The notes beneath the pieces were generated by a model, which did no database searches, had not been told where the DNA came from, and saw only the letters and a program-made list of their open reading frames with translations. A DNA stretch of 64,000 nucleotides from Dysgonomonas sp. Marseille-P4361. Lineage in GTDB: Bacteria; Bacteroidota; Bacteroidia; Bacteroidales; Dysgonomonadaceae. The translations under genes and the position numbers were made by a program. The stretch spans positions 434,001 to 498,000 of the forward strand of contig NZ_OPYL01000002.1 in assembly GCF_900343125.1 (NCBI RefSeq). The letters run 5' to 3'. Position 1 is the first letter of the stretch. Each line of letters begins with the position of its first letter. Positions 36,805 to 44,786 of the stretch are shown here, in pieces.

Positions 36805-37272
36805 TCATTCTGTTATTATTATCGTATTACCTCTATATCTCGTAACCTTTCGGGCTTTAATCTTGCCCGTTCCATTGCATACTTCGCATTCGTCCATTTC
36901 GGGCGGCTCTAAGCCTAGAAAGTCCTCAAATACCACAACCTTACATCGCCCGTTACAGTTAGGACAAACAAAGAAACGAGACGATGATAATTCGGTTGCT
37001 TCTGTTTTACTGGCTCTCAAATGCTTTACTTTGTCCCATACATCCAATACCTGGCGGTCTTTTACTTCAATAGCGTTATTTACAACCTTTACCGAGTTCA
37101 TTATAGTTGCATGATTACGACCGTTCAAGCGTCCTATCTTTGAATAAGAGTACCCGCTTTGATACATCAGCCAAAAATAGACGTGGCGGGCGATATCTAT
37201 GCCAGCTTGTCGGCTGCGACCTAAAACGTCAGCCTCTTTAATACCTAATATTTTACAAAATTCGGTTATCAT
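36805..37272 (-). CDS. DnaA domain IV-like DNA-binding protein with DnaJ-type zinc motif
   Basis: 155 residues. Residues 19-64 (RSRQAGIDIARHVYFWLM, YSYSKIGRLNGRNHATIMNSVKVV) match the DnaA C-terminal helix-turn-helix, including the 'R.HaTI..s' signature that reads DnaA boxes. Residues 103-136 hold CPNCNGRC and CEVCNGTGK, two halves of a DnaJ-like zinc module. There is no AAA+ domain. It may bind DnaA-box-like sites in the phage or compete with host DnaA. It overlaps the next gene by 4 bp. Confidence 0.7.
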   Translation of the reverse strand: MITEFCKILGIKEADVLGRSRQAGIDIARHVYFWLMYQSGYSYSKIGRLNGRNHATIMNSVKVVNNAIEVKDRQVLDVWDKVKHLRASKTEATELSSSRFFVCPNCNGRCKVVVFEDFLGLEPPEMDECEVCNGTGKIKARKVTRYRGNTIIITE

Positions 37273-37496
37273 TCTTTTTTAGATTGGTTATCGTCTTCAA
37301 TAATTGCCGTAAATGCCATTATTATAGGCAAAGCTTCATCGCCCAACGTTTCAACATCAAAAAGAAGAGGCTCACGTTCAAAGAATCTCTTATTTAGTTC
37401 ATCTTGAGATAAAACATCTTGCCCCAAAAGCACAAACATTTTATTTACCTCTTTTTCTTCAACTAATAGCCTTATTGCTAATTCTTTCTTTGCCAT
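37269..37496 (-). CDS. Small acidic phage protein, 75 aa
   Basis: Acidic, helical (MAKKELAIRLLVEEKEVNKMFVLLGQDVLSQDELNKRF...). ATGA overlap with the DnaA-like gene shows coupling. No family recognised. Confidence 0.5.
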   Translation of the reverse strand: MAKKELAIRLLVEEKEVNKMFVLLGQDVLSQDELNKRFFEREPLLFDVETLGDEALPIIMAFTAIIEDDNQSKKE

Positions 37497-37498
37497 AA

Positions 37499-37636
37499 TT
37501 ATACACCGTTTAAAAAGTTATTAATCACATTTAGAAGCCGAAGAACAAACCACACCATCAAGACCCAAAACGCCGCACTTCCAACCAGGATAGCCAGCCA
37601 GGTAAATACTACGGTTTTGTTTATCTTCGCTTTCAT
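37499..37636 (-). CDS. Small membrane protein, 45 aa
   Basis: An ATG-started frame, MKAKINKTVVFTWLAILVG..., with one long hydrophobic helix and ending NNFLNGV. It exactly fills the gap between the Gam-like gene and the preceding 75-aa gene, in operon orientation. Function unknown. Confidence 0.5.
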   Translation of the reverse strand: MKAKINKTVVFTWLAILVGSAAFWVLMVWFVLRLLNVINNFLNGV

Positions 37637-37638
37637 GG

Positions 37639-38160
37639 CTATCCCTCGTTGTCTTCTTTTTTTAGCTCTATATAAAAGGTCTCGTCTTGTACCACTTCAA
37701 CACCTACCTTTTCAAGTAGAGGAGCGACAGCTTCTTCGTTACGATCTGCCAGTAGCTTGTCTTTTGCTGGTTCATCTACTGAGCGAACATAAGCGGGTAG
37801 AAACTCTTTTAATAAGTTGGTAACTGCCGCCCAGGTAAAGCCCTTTTTATTCTTAAGCTTCGGCGTACCCGTGCGAAAACCAATAACGCCGTGCGAAAGC
37901 TCCATACTCTTTTTCTTCAAAAATGAAGTGTCTTTATTTTCCAGGGCATAAGCTTGTACCAGGTCGTAAGCTTCGCTCATTTCAGTTTCTAATTTTATCA
38001 GCTCGTCAGCTTTTTCGTCGCGTAACTTTGTGAATTTTACATCTAAGTCAGCGTTTATTTTCGCTATCTGAGCGTGAGACTTCGCGTATATCGCAAGCGC
38101 TTCGTTCATTTTCTCGTCTGAGATGTTTGTTAAAATTGTTTTCTTTACTCTTTTTGCCAT
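37639..38160 (-). CDS. gam: Mu Gam-like DNA end-protection protein
   Basis: 173 residues. A long N-terminal coiled coil (ALAIYAKSHAQIAKINADLDVKFTKLRDEKADELIKLE) and SHGVIGFRTGTPKLKNKKGFTWAAV match the Gam family. Mu Gam dimers bind double-strand ends and block host exonuclease. Its place in the early operon after the transposition genes agrees. Confidence 0.88.
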   Translation of the reverse strand: MAKRVKKTILTNISDEKMNEALAIYAKSHAQIAKINADLDVKFTKLRDEKADELIKLETEMSEAYDLVQAYALENKDTSFLKKKSMELSHGVIGFRTGTPKLKNKKGFTWAAVTNLLKEFLPAYVRSVDEPAKDKLLADRNEEAVAPLLEKVGVEVVQDETFYIELKKEDNEG

Positions 38161-38168
38161 AACTAAAA

Positions 38169-38363
38169 TTATTTATTGATTATATGTTCGGGGTTGTAAT
38201 GTATTACTTGAGGTTGCTCGCCTTTCATTTGGCTAAGCTTGATTTTTGCGGCGTTGTATTTACTAACTGTATCGTTCCATGTATATTTATCCACGTTTCG
38301 GCACGATAGAACGAGTTCGTAAAATGCTATTTCTTGCTCTATTTCTTGTATTGTCTTTCTCAT
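38169..38363 (-). CDS. Small phage protein, 64 aa
   Basis: Helical (MRKTIQEIEQEIAFYELVLSCRNVDKYTW...). ATGA overlap with the gp16-like gene. No family recognised. Confidence 0.5.
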   Translation of the reverse strand: MRKTIQEIEQEIAFYELVLSCRNVDKYTWNDTVSKYNAAKIKLSQMKGEQPQVIHYNPEHIINK

Positions 38364-38809
38364 GCTGATATACTTTTAAGTATTTGGTCTGCCCAGTTGT
38401 TGTGCATTGCCGCATTTTTTTCGCCGAATCTGCGATAAAGAGCCTTGAGCGTTTCGAGCGGTATCTTATTAAAGTGGCTGACGTTTGCCGCTTTGCAGGC
38501 TACCCGTTTTACATACTCAATATCTCGTTTATAGCCTCGGCGTTCCAGGTTCTTAAATATCGCCGCCATCAGTCGTTTACGAGCTTTGTCGAGGGTTGCG
38601 CTGTCAGTATTTTTCTTTTGGCTGAAATCGCGGCGCATCTGCTGATAAGCTCGCGGGTACTTTGTATAGAGTTCGACCAGGCTGTCAGTTTTACCGTCTG
38701 AGTAGTCGAAGACTATCGCCTTGCGTACCTCGTCTCTTTCTTCATTGCCTTGTATATTTTGCATAGAAGCAAAAAACCAAGCATGAGGGTTATTGGTCGT
38801 TGTTTTCAT
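38360..38809 (-). CDS. Mu gp16-like (DUF1018) protein
   Basis: 149 residues. The C-terminal half, KNLERRGYKRDIEYVKRVACKAANVSHFNKIPLETLKALYRRF, matches the DUF1018 pattern found in Mu gp16 and transposable phages. Function unknown, early-expressed. Confidence 0.7.
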   Translation of the reverse strand: MKTTTNNPHAWFFASMQNIQGNEERDEVRKAIVFDYSDGKTDSLVELYTKYPRAYQQMRRDFSQKKNTDSATLDKARKRLMAAIFKNLERRGYKRDIEYVKRVACKAANVSHFNKIPLETLKALYRRFGEKNAAMHNNWADQILKSISA

Positions 38810-38978
38810 TTTCTATATATTTTTCTAATTCATCTATGACTTGAGCGCGAGTAAGCATATTTTGAAAAGCATATTTTTCAACTGCTTTATAAGCTAAGCC
38901 CTCAATCATTCGTTGCTCTAATAGGGGTATGTTTTTAATTCTTCTAAGCTCTTTAACTAAGTCCTCAAAGTCTTTCAT
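38790..38978 (-). CDS. Small phage protein, 62 aa
   Basis: Helical, acidic end (MKDFEDLVKELRRIKNIPLLEQRMIEGLA...). It overlaps the gp16-like gene by 20 bp. No family recognised. Confidence 0.45.
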   Translation of the reverse strand: MKDFEDLVKELRRIKNIPLLEQRMIEGLAYKAVEKYAFQNMLTRAQVIDELEKYIENENNDQ

Positions 38979-38991
38979 ATTTTCACTTTTT

Positions 38992-39636
38992 TTATTCCAC
39001 TACCGCCCAAAACTCGTCGGCTTTTTCTTTCCAAATATTGAAGTAACCACGCTCGCCGAAGTAGCGACCTTGAGAGATAGCCCGAAAGCGGTCGCAAAAT
39101 ATCTTAAGTGATGCCTCTCTGTAAGCTTGGTTTGCGGGTTGTTTGTCGGGTAATCCGTTTGGCTGAACATGACAAACGAATATGATTAGTTTGCTGGGAA
39201 ATAGCTCGCGCAGCTCTTCGACTTGCTTAGCAGTAATACCACTTTTTTGTATAGTATCTATCACGATCACGTCGTTGCGGGTACTGGCTATTTCTGCTTT
39301 TAGCTCTTTATAATCAATCAAAGAGTTAATCATTACGATATTTCTCGCCACTTCGGCAAGCCCTACCATGCGTATTGTGTTTTGCATGGTTATGCTTTCC
39401 TGCTCTTCAAAATTGTAAAACCGTACTCTTAAGCCTAATAGGGCAAGCGCTTTGATTAGTTGCACGACAAAGCTTGTCTTTCCGTTTGTCGGACGACCGC
39501 CAACGTACCATATACCGCCTTTCTCTGGGCGACCGAAAGCAAGCAACCACTCGCCAGTAAATTCGATTACCTCAAAAGTCATATTTAGAAAGTTGGTTAT
39601 AGACGTAGCTCTTTGCCTTGTTGCCTTTTTAGCCAT
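38992..39636 (-). CDS. RecA/DnaB-fold ATPase of the early operon
   Basis: 214 residues. Walker A GGRPTNGKTS (46-55), a conserved Glu-rich strand FYNFEEQES and Walker B DVIVIDT (122-128), then VCHVQPNG, resemble RadA/DnaB-type RecA-fold ATPases without a helicase N-domain. It follows MuB in the operon, 29 bp downstream. It may remodel the transpososome or load replication factors; this is inference. Confidence 0.65.
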   Translation of the reverse strand: MAKKATRQRATSITNFLNMTFEVIEFTGEWLLAFGRPEKGGIWYVGGRPTNGKTSFVVQLIKALALLGLRVRFYNFEEQESITMQNTIRMVGLAEVARNIVMINSLIDYKELKAEIASTRNDVIVIDTIQKSGITAKQVEELRELFPSKLIIFVCHVQPNGLPDKQPANQAYREASLKIFCDRFRAISQGRYFGERGYFNIWKEKADEFWAVVE

Positions 39637-39665
39637 AGTTTAAATGCTCTTTAAATGGGGTTTAA

Positions 39666-40589
39666 TTATAAATCAAATAAGTTTCTGAATAATTCCTCGG
39701 TCAATGGTTCGCCCATTCTGTCGGCTTCTTGCAAAGCGTATTCTAAGTAGTCGTTAAGCTCGCCGTAGTTGTCAGCCAAAGAGATTAATAGAGTTGCTAA
39801 GTTTTCATCTTGCAACCCAGCCAGGAACGGGCTAAATCTTGTTTTCTTTTCGCCCGATTTTATATGACGTATGCCCGCTTTGATACGGCGAATAAATTGC
39901 GGTATGCCCTCTATATCTTTTTCGTTGAGTACATCTAGTTTTTTCTCAAGCTGTGGCGTACCGATTAAGACTATCGGACAAATACCTTTCAAAGCATCGT
40001 ATAAGGCTTTCATCATCTTAAGAGCAGGTATTGTCAAGTTCTCAGCCTCGTCAATCATAATAACGGGCTTTGCCCCGTTCATTTTGAGGACATTTAAGCG
40101 GTTTGCTATTCGCTTCAATCGACTCACATAGCTGCCCGTCGTATCTACGCCCAAAAGGTCGCAAAGCTCGTTGATTATATCTTTTAGTTTATGCAAGCTG
40201 CTTACAGTTATACCGTAGCTGTGCGTCGGGTAATTCATCATAAAATCACTATAAGAGTATGTTTTACCACAACCCGTGTCGCCTATCAGCGTTTTACCCC
40301 TGCCACTTACTTTAGCGTCCAGCATTTCGGTCGTAAGTTGTGTATATTCGGGGGTCTCTTTAAGCTCCCAATACACACGCTTAAAAGTGTAACCGATAGC
40401 TTTAGCCGCTTTCTCGAAATAACTGTCTTTAATTGCTGTTTTTCCTATTGTAAACTCGCCCTTAAGCATGGCATTTACATAGCTTACGTTCATATTAAGC
40501 ACTTGCGCCAGTTGCTCCTGGCTTAGTCCTTTGTCTTCGGCATAGGCTTTCAAAGCCTGCATAATTGCTTTTTGAGTTTCTTTGTTCAT
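39666..40589 (-). CDS. MuB-like transposition target ATPase
   Basis: 307 residues. An N-terminal HTH (GLSQEQLAQVLNMNVSYVNAMLKGE) is followed by an AAA+ domain with Walker A GDTGCGKT (103-110) and Walker B VIMIDEAE (176-183), as in Mu B. MuB binds target DNA, stimulates MuA and confers target immunity. It lies 11 bp after the transposase gene. Confidence 0.9.
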   Translation of the reverse strand: MNKETQKAIMQALKAYAEDKGLSQEQLAQVLNMNVSYVNAMLKGEFTIGKTAIKDSYFEKAAKAIGYTFKRVYWELKETPEYTQLTTEMLDAKVSGRGKTLIGDTGCGKTYSYSDFMMNYPTHSYGITVSSLHKLKDIINELCDLLGVDTTGSYVSRLKRIANRLNVLKMNGAKPVIMIDEAENLTIPALKMMKALYDALKGICPIVLIGTPQLEKKLDVLNEKDIEGIPQFIRRIKAGIRHIKSGEKKTRFSPFLAGLQDENLATLLISLADNYGELNDYLEYALQEADRMGEPLTEELFRNLFDL

Positions 40590-40600
40590 ATCTTAAATTT

Positions 40601-42736
40601 TTAGTTCATTGACGCTTGTAATAATGCTTTTCTTGACTTGTAGAAGTCTTCTTGCTCGGATAGTTTTTCTTTGGCTCGTTGTTTTTCGGCTTTCTTTATA
40701 GCTCGTTTCTCAGCTTTTTTCTGCTCTTCTAAAACAGTCATGTTGCTAACCTCTTTTTGTAGCTCGCCTATATCTATCTTGCCCTTTTTAGCCTTGCTTG
40801 TGTTTACACCCTTGAGAGGGGCAACTTTAAGCCCGTATTGGTTCGGGTGCATATTATGAGTAGCAAGCAGCTCGTTACGTTCGCGCTCACTGTCTATGCG
40901 CATTCTTTTATTTGCGTTTTCAATCTGACGAATGAAGCTAAGGTCTTCGCTTGTTTGGTTCTGCATAGCCCCCTCAATTTCAATAAATGTTTGAGCCATC
41001 GTAACAAAGCGCATAGCGCCCGTAGCATCTTTTTCGTATAGCGATATAATGCTCATATCGTCGGGGCAGTATCTTGTATAAAGTTTGCGTCCTATATTTT
41101 TACGGTAGAAGTCCATATCGGGCATGCCCTCAGCATTTAGCACCTCAAATGCGAATTTTTGACTTTTACCATTTATTTTTACTTGAATTTCAATACCACT
41201 AGCTCGGTATGTTGCAGGATTTTTCGTGGTAATTCCGAAAATAGAAATTATATCCAGCCAGTCGATAGCTTGAGTTTCTTCGTTCGCGCTGGTGCGATAC
41301 ATTTCGCAACGGGCTATCTTCGTTTTTGGGTGTGGTGCATTATTCCACTCTTCGCGACGTTTTGCGTAAACTGCTTTTATTTCGTCAAGCGTTGGCAAAT
41401 TCTTTTGATTAGCTAGTATAAACTCTTCATTACCTCGGCTTTCTTTCTTTTTGGCTGTAATATTTTGCCCCGTAAAGAACCAGTCTTTATGCAAGAACTG
41501 AGCTTGAAAGCGGTAGAATGCCGACTCTATGGTCTTAGATTTTCCGTTATACGGCGCTGTCGTAATGGCATGACGGGCAAGATTTTTAAGCAAATCAGAG
41601 CTTTCGAGTTTCTTATGTCCGCCTTGATTGTCATATTTCAGCTCGTAAGGTTTGTAGCCCGATGTTTGTAAAGCCATTTTAAAGGCGAAATATTGAGCCT
41701 CATAGTCTTCTGAGTCGCTGATATGATAACCAAGAAAACACTCGCTGTAAGCGTCGATAACTTCGTAAACGTTGCAAGTTCTAGTCTTGCCGTTCTCATC
41801 CTGGTAGTAATAGTTTAATTTCGTACCGTCAGAGTACCAAATAGTATCGCGACAAGTCAGTTGTTTACGTCTGTGCTGGCGTCCGTATTTCTCTTTATAT
41901 TCCAGTTCGCCGTATCTTGCGGCGTACCATCTTTCCTCTACTTCGGGTCTATATAAAAAGTCACGTATAGCTTTAGAGCTTTTTACCTTTTTCCATCCTT
42001 TTGAATCAGCTTTAAGGTTATATTCAGCATGTAGCTGCTCAAGGGTAACTATTTCGGGTACTCGCGCCGAGAAACGCGCTACAAGCCAGTCGCCCGCCGT
42101 TTCTGTTATTTTCAAAGAATAAGTATTCGCCCATCTCTTACTGATTAAGCATTCGTAACCCTCTTTTATATAGTCTTGTAGCTTAGTTTGCAGACGACGC
42201 GGGTTTTTGGGTAGATCGTGAATTACTTTCTTTTCAGCAAGCAATCGTTGTGTTGCGTCAGCCGCATTTTTCCAAAATTCGCCCGTTAGCGGTCTTTTGC
42301 TTTTGCTGCGGCTGGCAATAACATGTTTGTCCCATGCCAGTTTTAGCGCATCCAGTACCGCCGCATTATTAACGTATAACTCTTGCACCTCGTCGGGCAA
42401 TCGTTCCTCTCTACCGTCTTCATATTCGATAATATGAGTTTTGAAATAATTGACAGCTTCGGACTTAATCTCTATATTTTTGAGCAAGCCCGCTTTTTCA
42501 GCCTCTACTTTAGGGTCTCCAAAACGTTCTTTTGCCATCTTTTTATATTTAGGCGGTAAACTATCAAAAGCAATAAGAGAGTGGTTGCCCTCACCGCCCC
42601 CAGGGCGAACAGTTCGTAGCTTATCTCGTCTTATGTAGTAATCATAATTATTTCTTGACATCAGTCCGTTTGGGTTGTCTTCCGAGCGGATTAACAAGAA
42701 TGTACTTATGCAAATTGTATTGTTATATGTTTCCAT
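40601..42736 (-). CDS. MuA-like DDE transposase
   Basis: 711 residues. The catalytic triad is visible as D303 (WYSDGTKLNY), D369 (ELKYDNQGG) and E404 (SKTIESAFYRF). A winged/HTH N-terminal part precedes it, and a basic, Lys/Glu-rich C-terminal tail, expected to contact MuB, ends the protein. It performs end cleavage and strand transfer for both integration and replicative transposition. Confidence 0.93.
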   Translation of the reverse strand: METYNNTICISTFLLIRSEDNPNGLMSRNNYDYYIRRDKLRTVRPGGGEGNHSLIAFDSLPPKYKKMAKERFGDPKVEAEKAGLLKNIEIKSEAVNYFKTHIIEYEDGREERLPDEVQELYVNNAAVLDALKLAWDKHVIASRSKSKRPLTGEFWKNAADATQRLLAEKKVIHDLPKNPRRLQTKLQDYIKEGYECLISKRWANTYSLKITETAGDWLVARFSARVPEIVTLEQLHAEYNLKADSKGWKKVKSSKAIRDFLYRPEVEERWYAARYGELEYKEKYGRQHRRKQLTCRDTIWYSDGTKLNYYYQDENGKTRTCNVYEVIDAYSECFLGYHISDSEDYEAQYFAFKMALQTSGYKPYELKYDNQGGHKKLESSDLLKNLARHAITTAPYNGKSKTIESAFYRFQAQFLHKDWFFTGQNITAKKKESRGNEEFILANQKNLPTLDEIKAVYAKRREEWNNAPHPKTKIARCEMYRTSANEETQAIDWLDIISIFGITTKNPATYRASGIEIQVKINGKSQKFAFEVLNAEGMPDMDFYRKNIGRKLYTRYCPDDMSIISLYEKDATGAMRFVTMAQTFIEIEGAMQNQTSEDLSFIRQIENANKRMRIDSERERNELLATHNMHPNQYGLKVAPLKGVNTSKAKKGKIDIGELQKEVSNMTVLEEQKKAEKRAIKKAEKQRAKEKLSEQEDFYKSRKALLQASMN

Positions 42737-42756
42737 ACTTCAAATTTTTACTTTTG

Positions 42757-42820
42757 TGAGTGTGAGCGGACTCGAACCGCCTCTTTAGTGTTACTATGTG
42801 CGCCAATACACCACACACCC
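42757..42820 (-). ncRNA. tRNA-like element with shortened anticodon arm
   Basis: On the minus strand a 64-nt stretch folds like a tRNA. Acceptor arms GGGTGTG and CACACTC pair over 7 bp (one G-U). The D arm is GTGT/GCAC with GG in its loop. The T arm GGCGG-TTCGAGT-CCGCT has the canonical loop. The middle arm is only TAGT-AAC-ACTA (4 bp, 3-nt loop), not 5 bp plus 7 nt. It is therefore not a normal tRNA and might be a decayed tRNA or a mimic. It lies in the leader of the transposase gene, between two phage genes. Confidence 0.5.
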
Positions 42821-42839
42821 GCCGCCCATATCGGGCTGA

Positions 42840-42989
42840 TTAATTACTTTCTGTATCTTGTACTCTACAATCTATTTGAGCTTGCTTGTCTTCTGCTATA
42901 TTTCTGTTTTCCATCGTTGAAGCAAAAGCATATAGCAGTATGATTATAAGCAGAGCCACAAAGGGGTTTAAGTGCTTTTCTTTTTTCAT
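42840..42989 (-). CDS. Small membrane protein, 49 aa
   Basis: ATG-started frame MKKEKHLNPFVALLIIILLY... with one hydrophobic helix and a polar C-terminus ending DTESN. It overlaps the stop of the preceding early gene by 4 bp (ATGA), which supports translation. Function unknown. Confidence 0.55.
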   Translation of the reverse strand: MKKEKHLNPFVALLIIILLYAFASTMENRNIAEDKQAQIDCRVQDTESN

Positions 42990-43174
42990 GCTTGTACATA
43001 TTTCAATACTTCATATTCTGTTAATCCATTAGCTACGCCGAACTGCTCGCCGTTTGACCTAGCAGGTGTAAACTTGTATTTGTCCTCGTCCATACCTAAA
43101 AACTTAATCGTTTGTCTACTACCATCTTTCACGAACTTGTAAAGAGTATCTATTTTTAATTTCTTTGTTCTCAT
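42986..43174 (-). CDS. Small early phage protein, 62 aa
   Basis: Basic N-terminus (MRTKKLKIDTLYKFVKDGSRQTIKFLG). It overlaps its neighbours by 4 bp on both sides, so the three small genes form one translational unit. No family recognised. Confidence 0.55.
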   Translation of the reverse strand: MRTKKLKIDTLYKFVKDGSRQTIKFLGMDEDKYKFTPARSNGEQFGVANGLTEYEVLKYVQA

Positions 43175-43368
43175 AGTGTTATCTGTTTCTTGTTATTTTC
43201 GACTACAACTATTTCTACGCCCCCGTTTTCTAAAGCCCCCTTTCGGATGCGTAAGCTTAAGAGGCTTTTACTATCGCCCCTCAAAGCAGCCCTTACTGTT
43301 GGATAGCTTGTTTTAAAGAGCTTGACAAGCTTATCTCTTGTTCCATGTGGTACGATTATTTCATTCAT
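43171..43368 (-). CDS. Small HTH protein in Ner/Cro position
   Basis: 65 residues; GTRDKLVKLFKTSYPTVRAALRGDSKS has the look of a helix-turn-helix. It is the first gene leftward from the repressor-operator region, the place of Mu ner or lambda cro. It probably represses the early and repressor promoters. Confidence 0.6.
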   Translation of the reverse strand: MNEIIVPHGTRDKLVKLFKTSYPTVRAALRGDSKSLLSLRIRKGALENGGVEIVVVENNKKQITL

Positions 43369-43425
43369 ATCTTAAAAATTAAAATTTTCATTACCTTTAT
43401 AGCGTTTTCAAATTGAAGCACATTG

Positions 43426-43433
43426 CAAATATA
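43426..43433 (-). promoter_or_regulatory. Probable early-promoter -7 element
   Basis: TATATTTG on the minus strand matches TAnnTTTG and lies 58 bp upstream of the Cro-like start. The operator copy at 43436-43450 falls between it and the expected -33 region, so repressor binding should block it. Confidence 0.45.
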
Positions 43434-43435
43434 CG

Positions 43436-43479
43436 CGATGAATTTCGCAATTAAAAATATTTTACGATGAATTTCGCAA
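43436..43479. promoter_or_regulatory. Phage operator: two direct copies of CGATGAATTTCGCAA
   Basis: Identical 15-mers at 43436-43450 and 43465-43479, 29 bp apart. Each contains the near-palindrome CGA-TGAATT-TCG. The second copy includes the repressor's own ATG (43467), which suggests autoregulation at initiation as well as control of the divergent early promoter. Confidence 0.65.
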
Positions 43480-44288
43480 CAACAAAGGAGAGAATCTTGC
43501 AATATATTAATACAAAAGGTATTAGTGTTGCGATGTTTTTGAAAGAAACGGGTATAAAAAGAGGTTTTTTAGATGGGGATAAGCTAAAAGGTGCAGTATC
43601 GGATGTGTTTTTAGCGAAGATTGTCGCGTCTTATCCTGAGCTTAATATAAATTGGCTTATAACTGGTGAGGGAGATATGCTAAAATATGAAATAGTAAAA
43701 GAACCAACGCAGGCAAAAAAAATAAGCCTATTACAAGAATCTATAAACTCATACATATCAGACGATATAATCTCTATACCGATAGTTGATGTATCTGCGG
43801 CAGCGGGGCATGGCTTTTTTAATCACGACCATCCCGAAAAATTGGGAGAGCTAAAATTTCCTATCTATATGCTCAAAAAGCGAACAGGCAATTATTACTG
43901 TGGTAGGGTAAACGGCGAATCTATGTCTCCTACCTTGCTGAATCAAGACTTTATGATAATGCGTCTTTTGTCTTTTGATGAATGGGTAGACCTGAAAGAC
44001 GGTGAAGTTTATTTTATTGTAGATCGTTCGGGTACTTCTTATGTCAAAAGAGTAAAGAACAATTTACACAATAACGGTACGATAGTCTGCATGTCAGACA
44101 ATACAGATAAAGCGAATTTTAGGGACTTTGAAGTACCAGGCGAAGACTTTGCAAATATCTATCATGTAGAGTGGCGTTTTTCTAAGGATATGACAAATAT
44201 TAATAAAACTTACTCTAACCGCTTAGAGGCATTAGAAAGCGATATGGAAAGTATCAAGCAAATACTCAAAAACACGGGAAAGATATAA
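43467..44288 (+). CDS. Phage repressor, HTH plus S24 (LexA-like) domain
   Basis: 273 residues. An N-terminal CI-type HTH (ILQYINTKGISVAMFLKETGIKRGFL) is followed by a LexA/S24 fold: Ser152 in GRVNGESMSPT, Lys194 in TSYVKRVKN and an Ala-Ala-Gly stretch at 111-114 that could be the self-cleavage site. This predicts SOS-inducible release of lysogeny, unlike classical Mu c. A coiled coil ends the protein. Confidence 0.88.
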   Translation: MNFATTKERILQYINTKGISVAMFLKETGIKRGFLDGDKLKGAVSDVFLAKIVASYPELNINWLITGEGDMLKYEIVKEPTQAKKISLLQESINSYISDDIISIPIVDVSAAAGHGFFNHDHPEKLGELKFPIYMLKKRTGNYYCGRVNGESMSPTLLNQDFMIMRLLSFDEWVDLKDGEVYFIVDRSGTSYVKRVKNNLHNNGTIVCMSDNTDKANFRDFEVPGEDFANIYHVEWRFSKDMTNINKTYSNRLEALESDMESIKQILKNTGKI

Positions 44289-44786
44289 ACTTCAATACTA
44301 AAAGCGAGAATATTCACATATACAACTAGCATTCAATTATTTATATAACTTTTTGATGTTATATTTTAATGTTCTTAGGGGGTATAAAAGCCATACTATA
44401 AGCCAAAAACATTTAGTTTTATATATCTTAGCATAGTTATAAAATTCAAAAACTACGTAGAAAACTACGCACAAGACTACGTACTTAATGTATTTTTAGA
44501 GTTTCATACATTCAAAACAAACCAGCAAATAAACATCATTTAAAAGGTATTTAAACCGCATTTAAACTATATCTATGAGCGCTCAGATTAAGCCTATTTT
44601 AGCCGTTTTACAGTATCATAAGCCCATTTTGCACCCTATTCCATACCCAAATAAAAAAAGAGGCTATAAAAGCCCCTCTATTCATTCAATTATTACGCGC
44701 GAATTACGCGATATTGCGCATTTAGTTTTTTCGCGCGCGTTATCTCTAAAGTATATAACTATTTGTTTATCTGATTGTTTTGCATA
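44289..44786. other. Non-coding left end of the prophage
   Basis: No credible gene. An open frame from 44575 runs through the phage end into the host gene and is judged spurious. The stretch holds the triple repeat above, a minus-direction terminator-like hairpin (AGAGG...CCTCT then T7, 44652-44679) and a CGCG-dense patch at 44692-44741. Confidence 0.6.
44452..44487. repeat. Three 12-bp-period repeats (ACTACGYAS)
   Basis: ACTACGTAG at 44452, ACTACGCAC at 44464 and ACTACGTAC at 44476 are spaced exactly 12 bp. They lie between the repressor stop and the phage left end, so they may be sites for repressor, transposase or an enhancer-binding factor. Confidence 0.6.

Noticed and set aside
42757-42820. 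A normal functional tRNA gene.
   Set aside because: The middle arm is only 11 nt with a 3-nt loop, so no standard anticodon loop can form.
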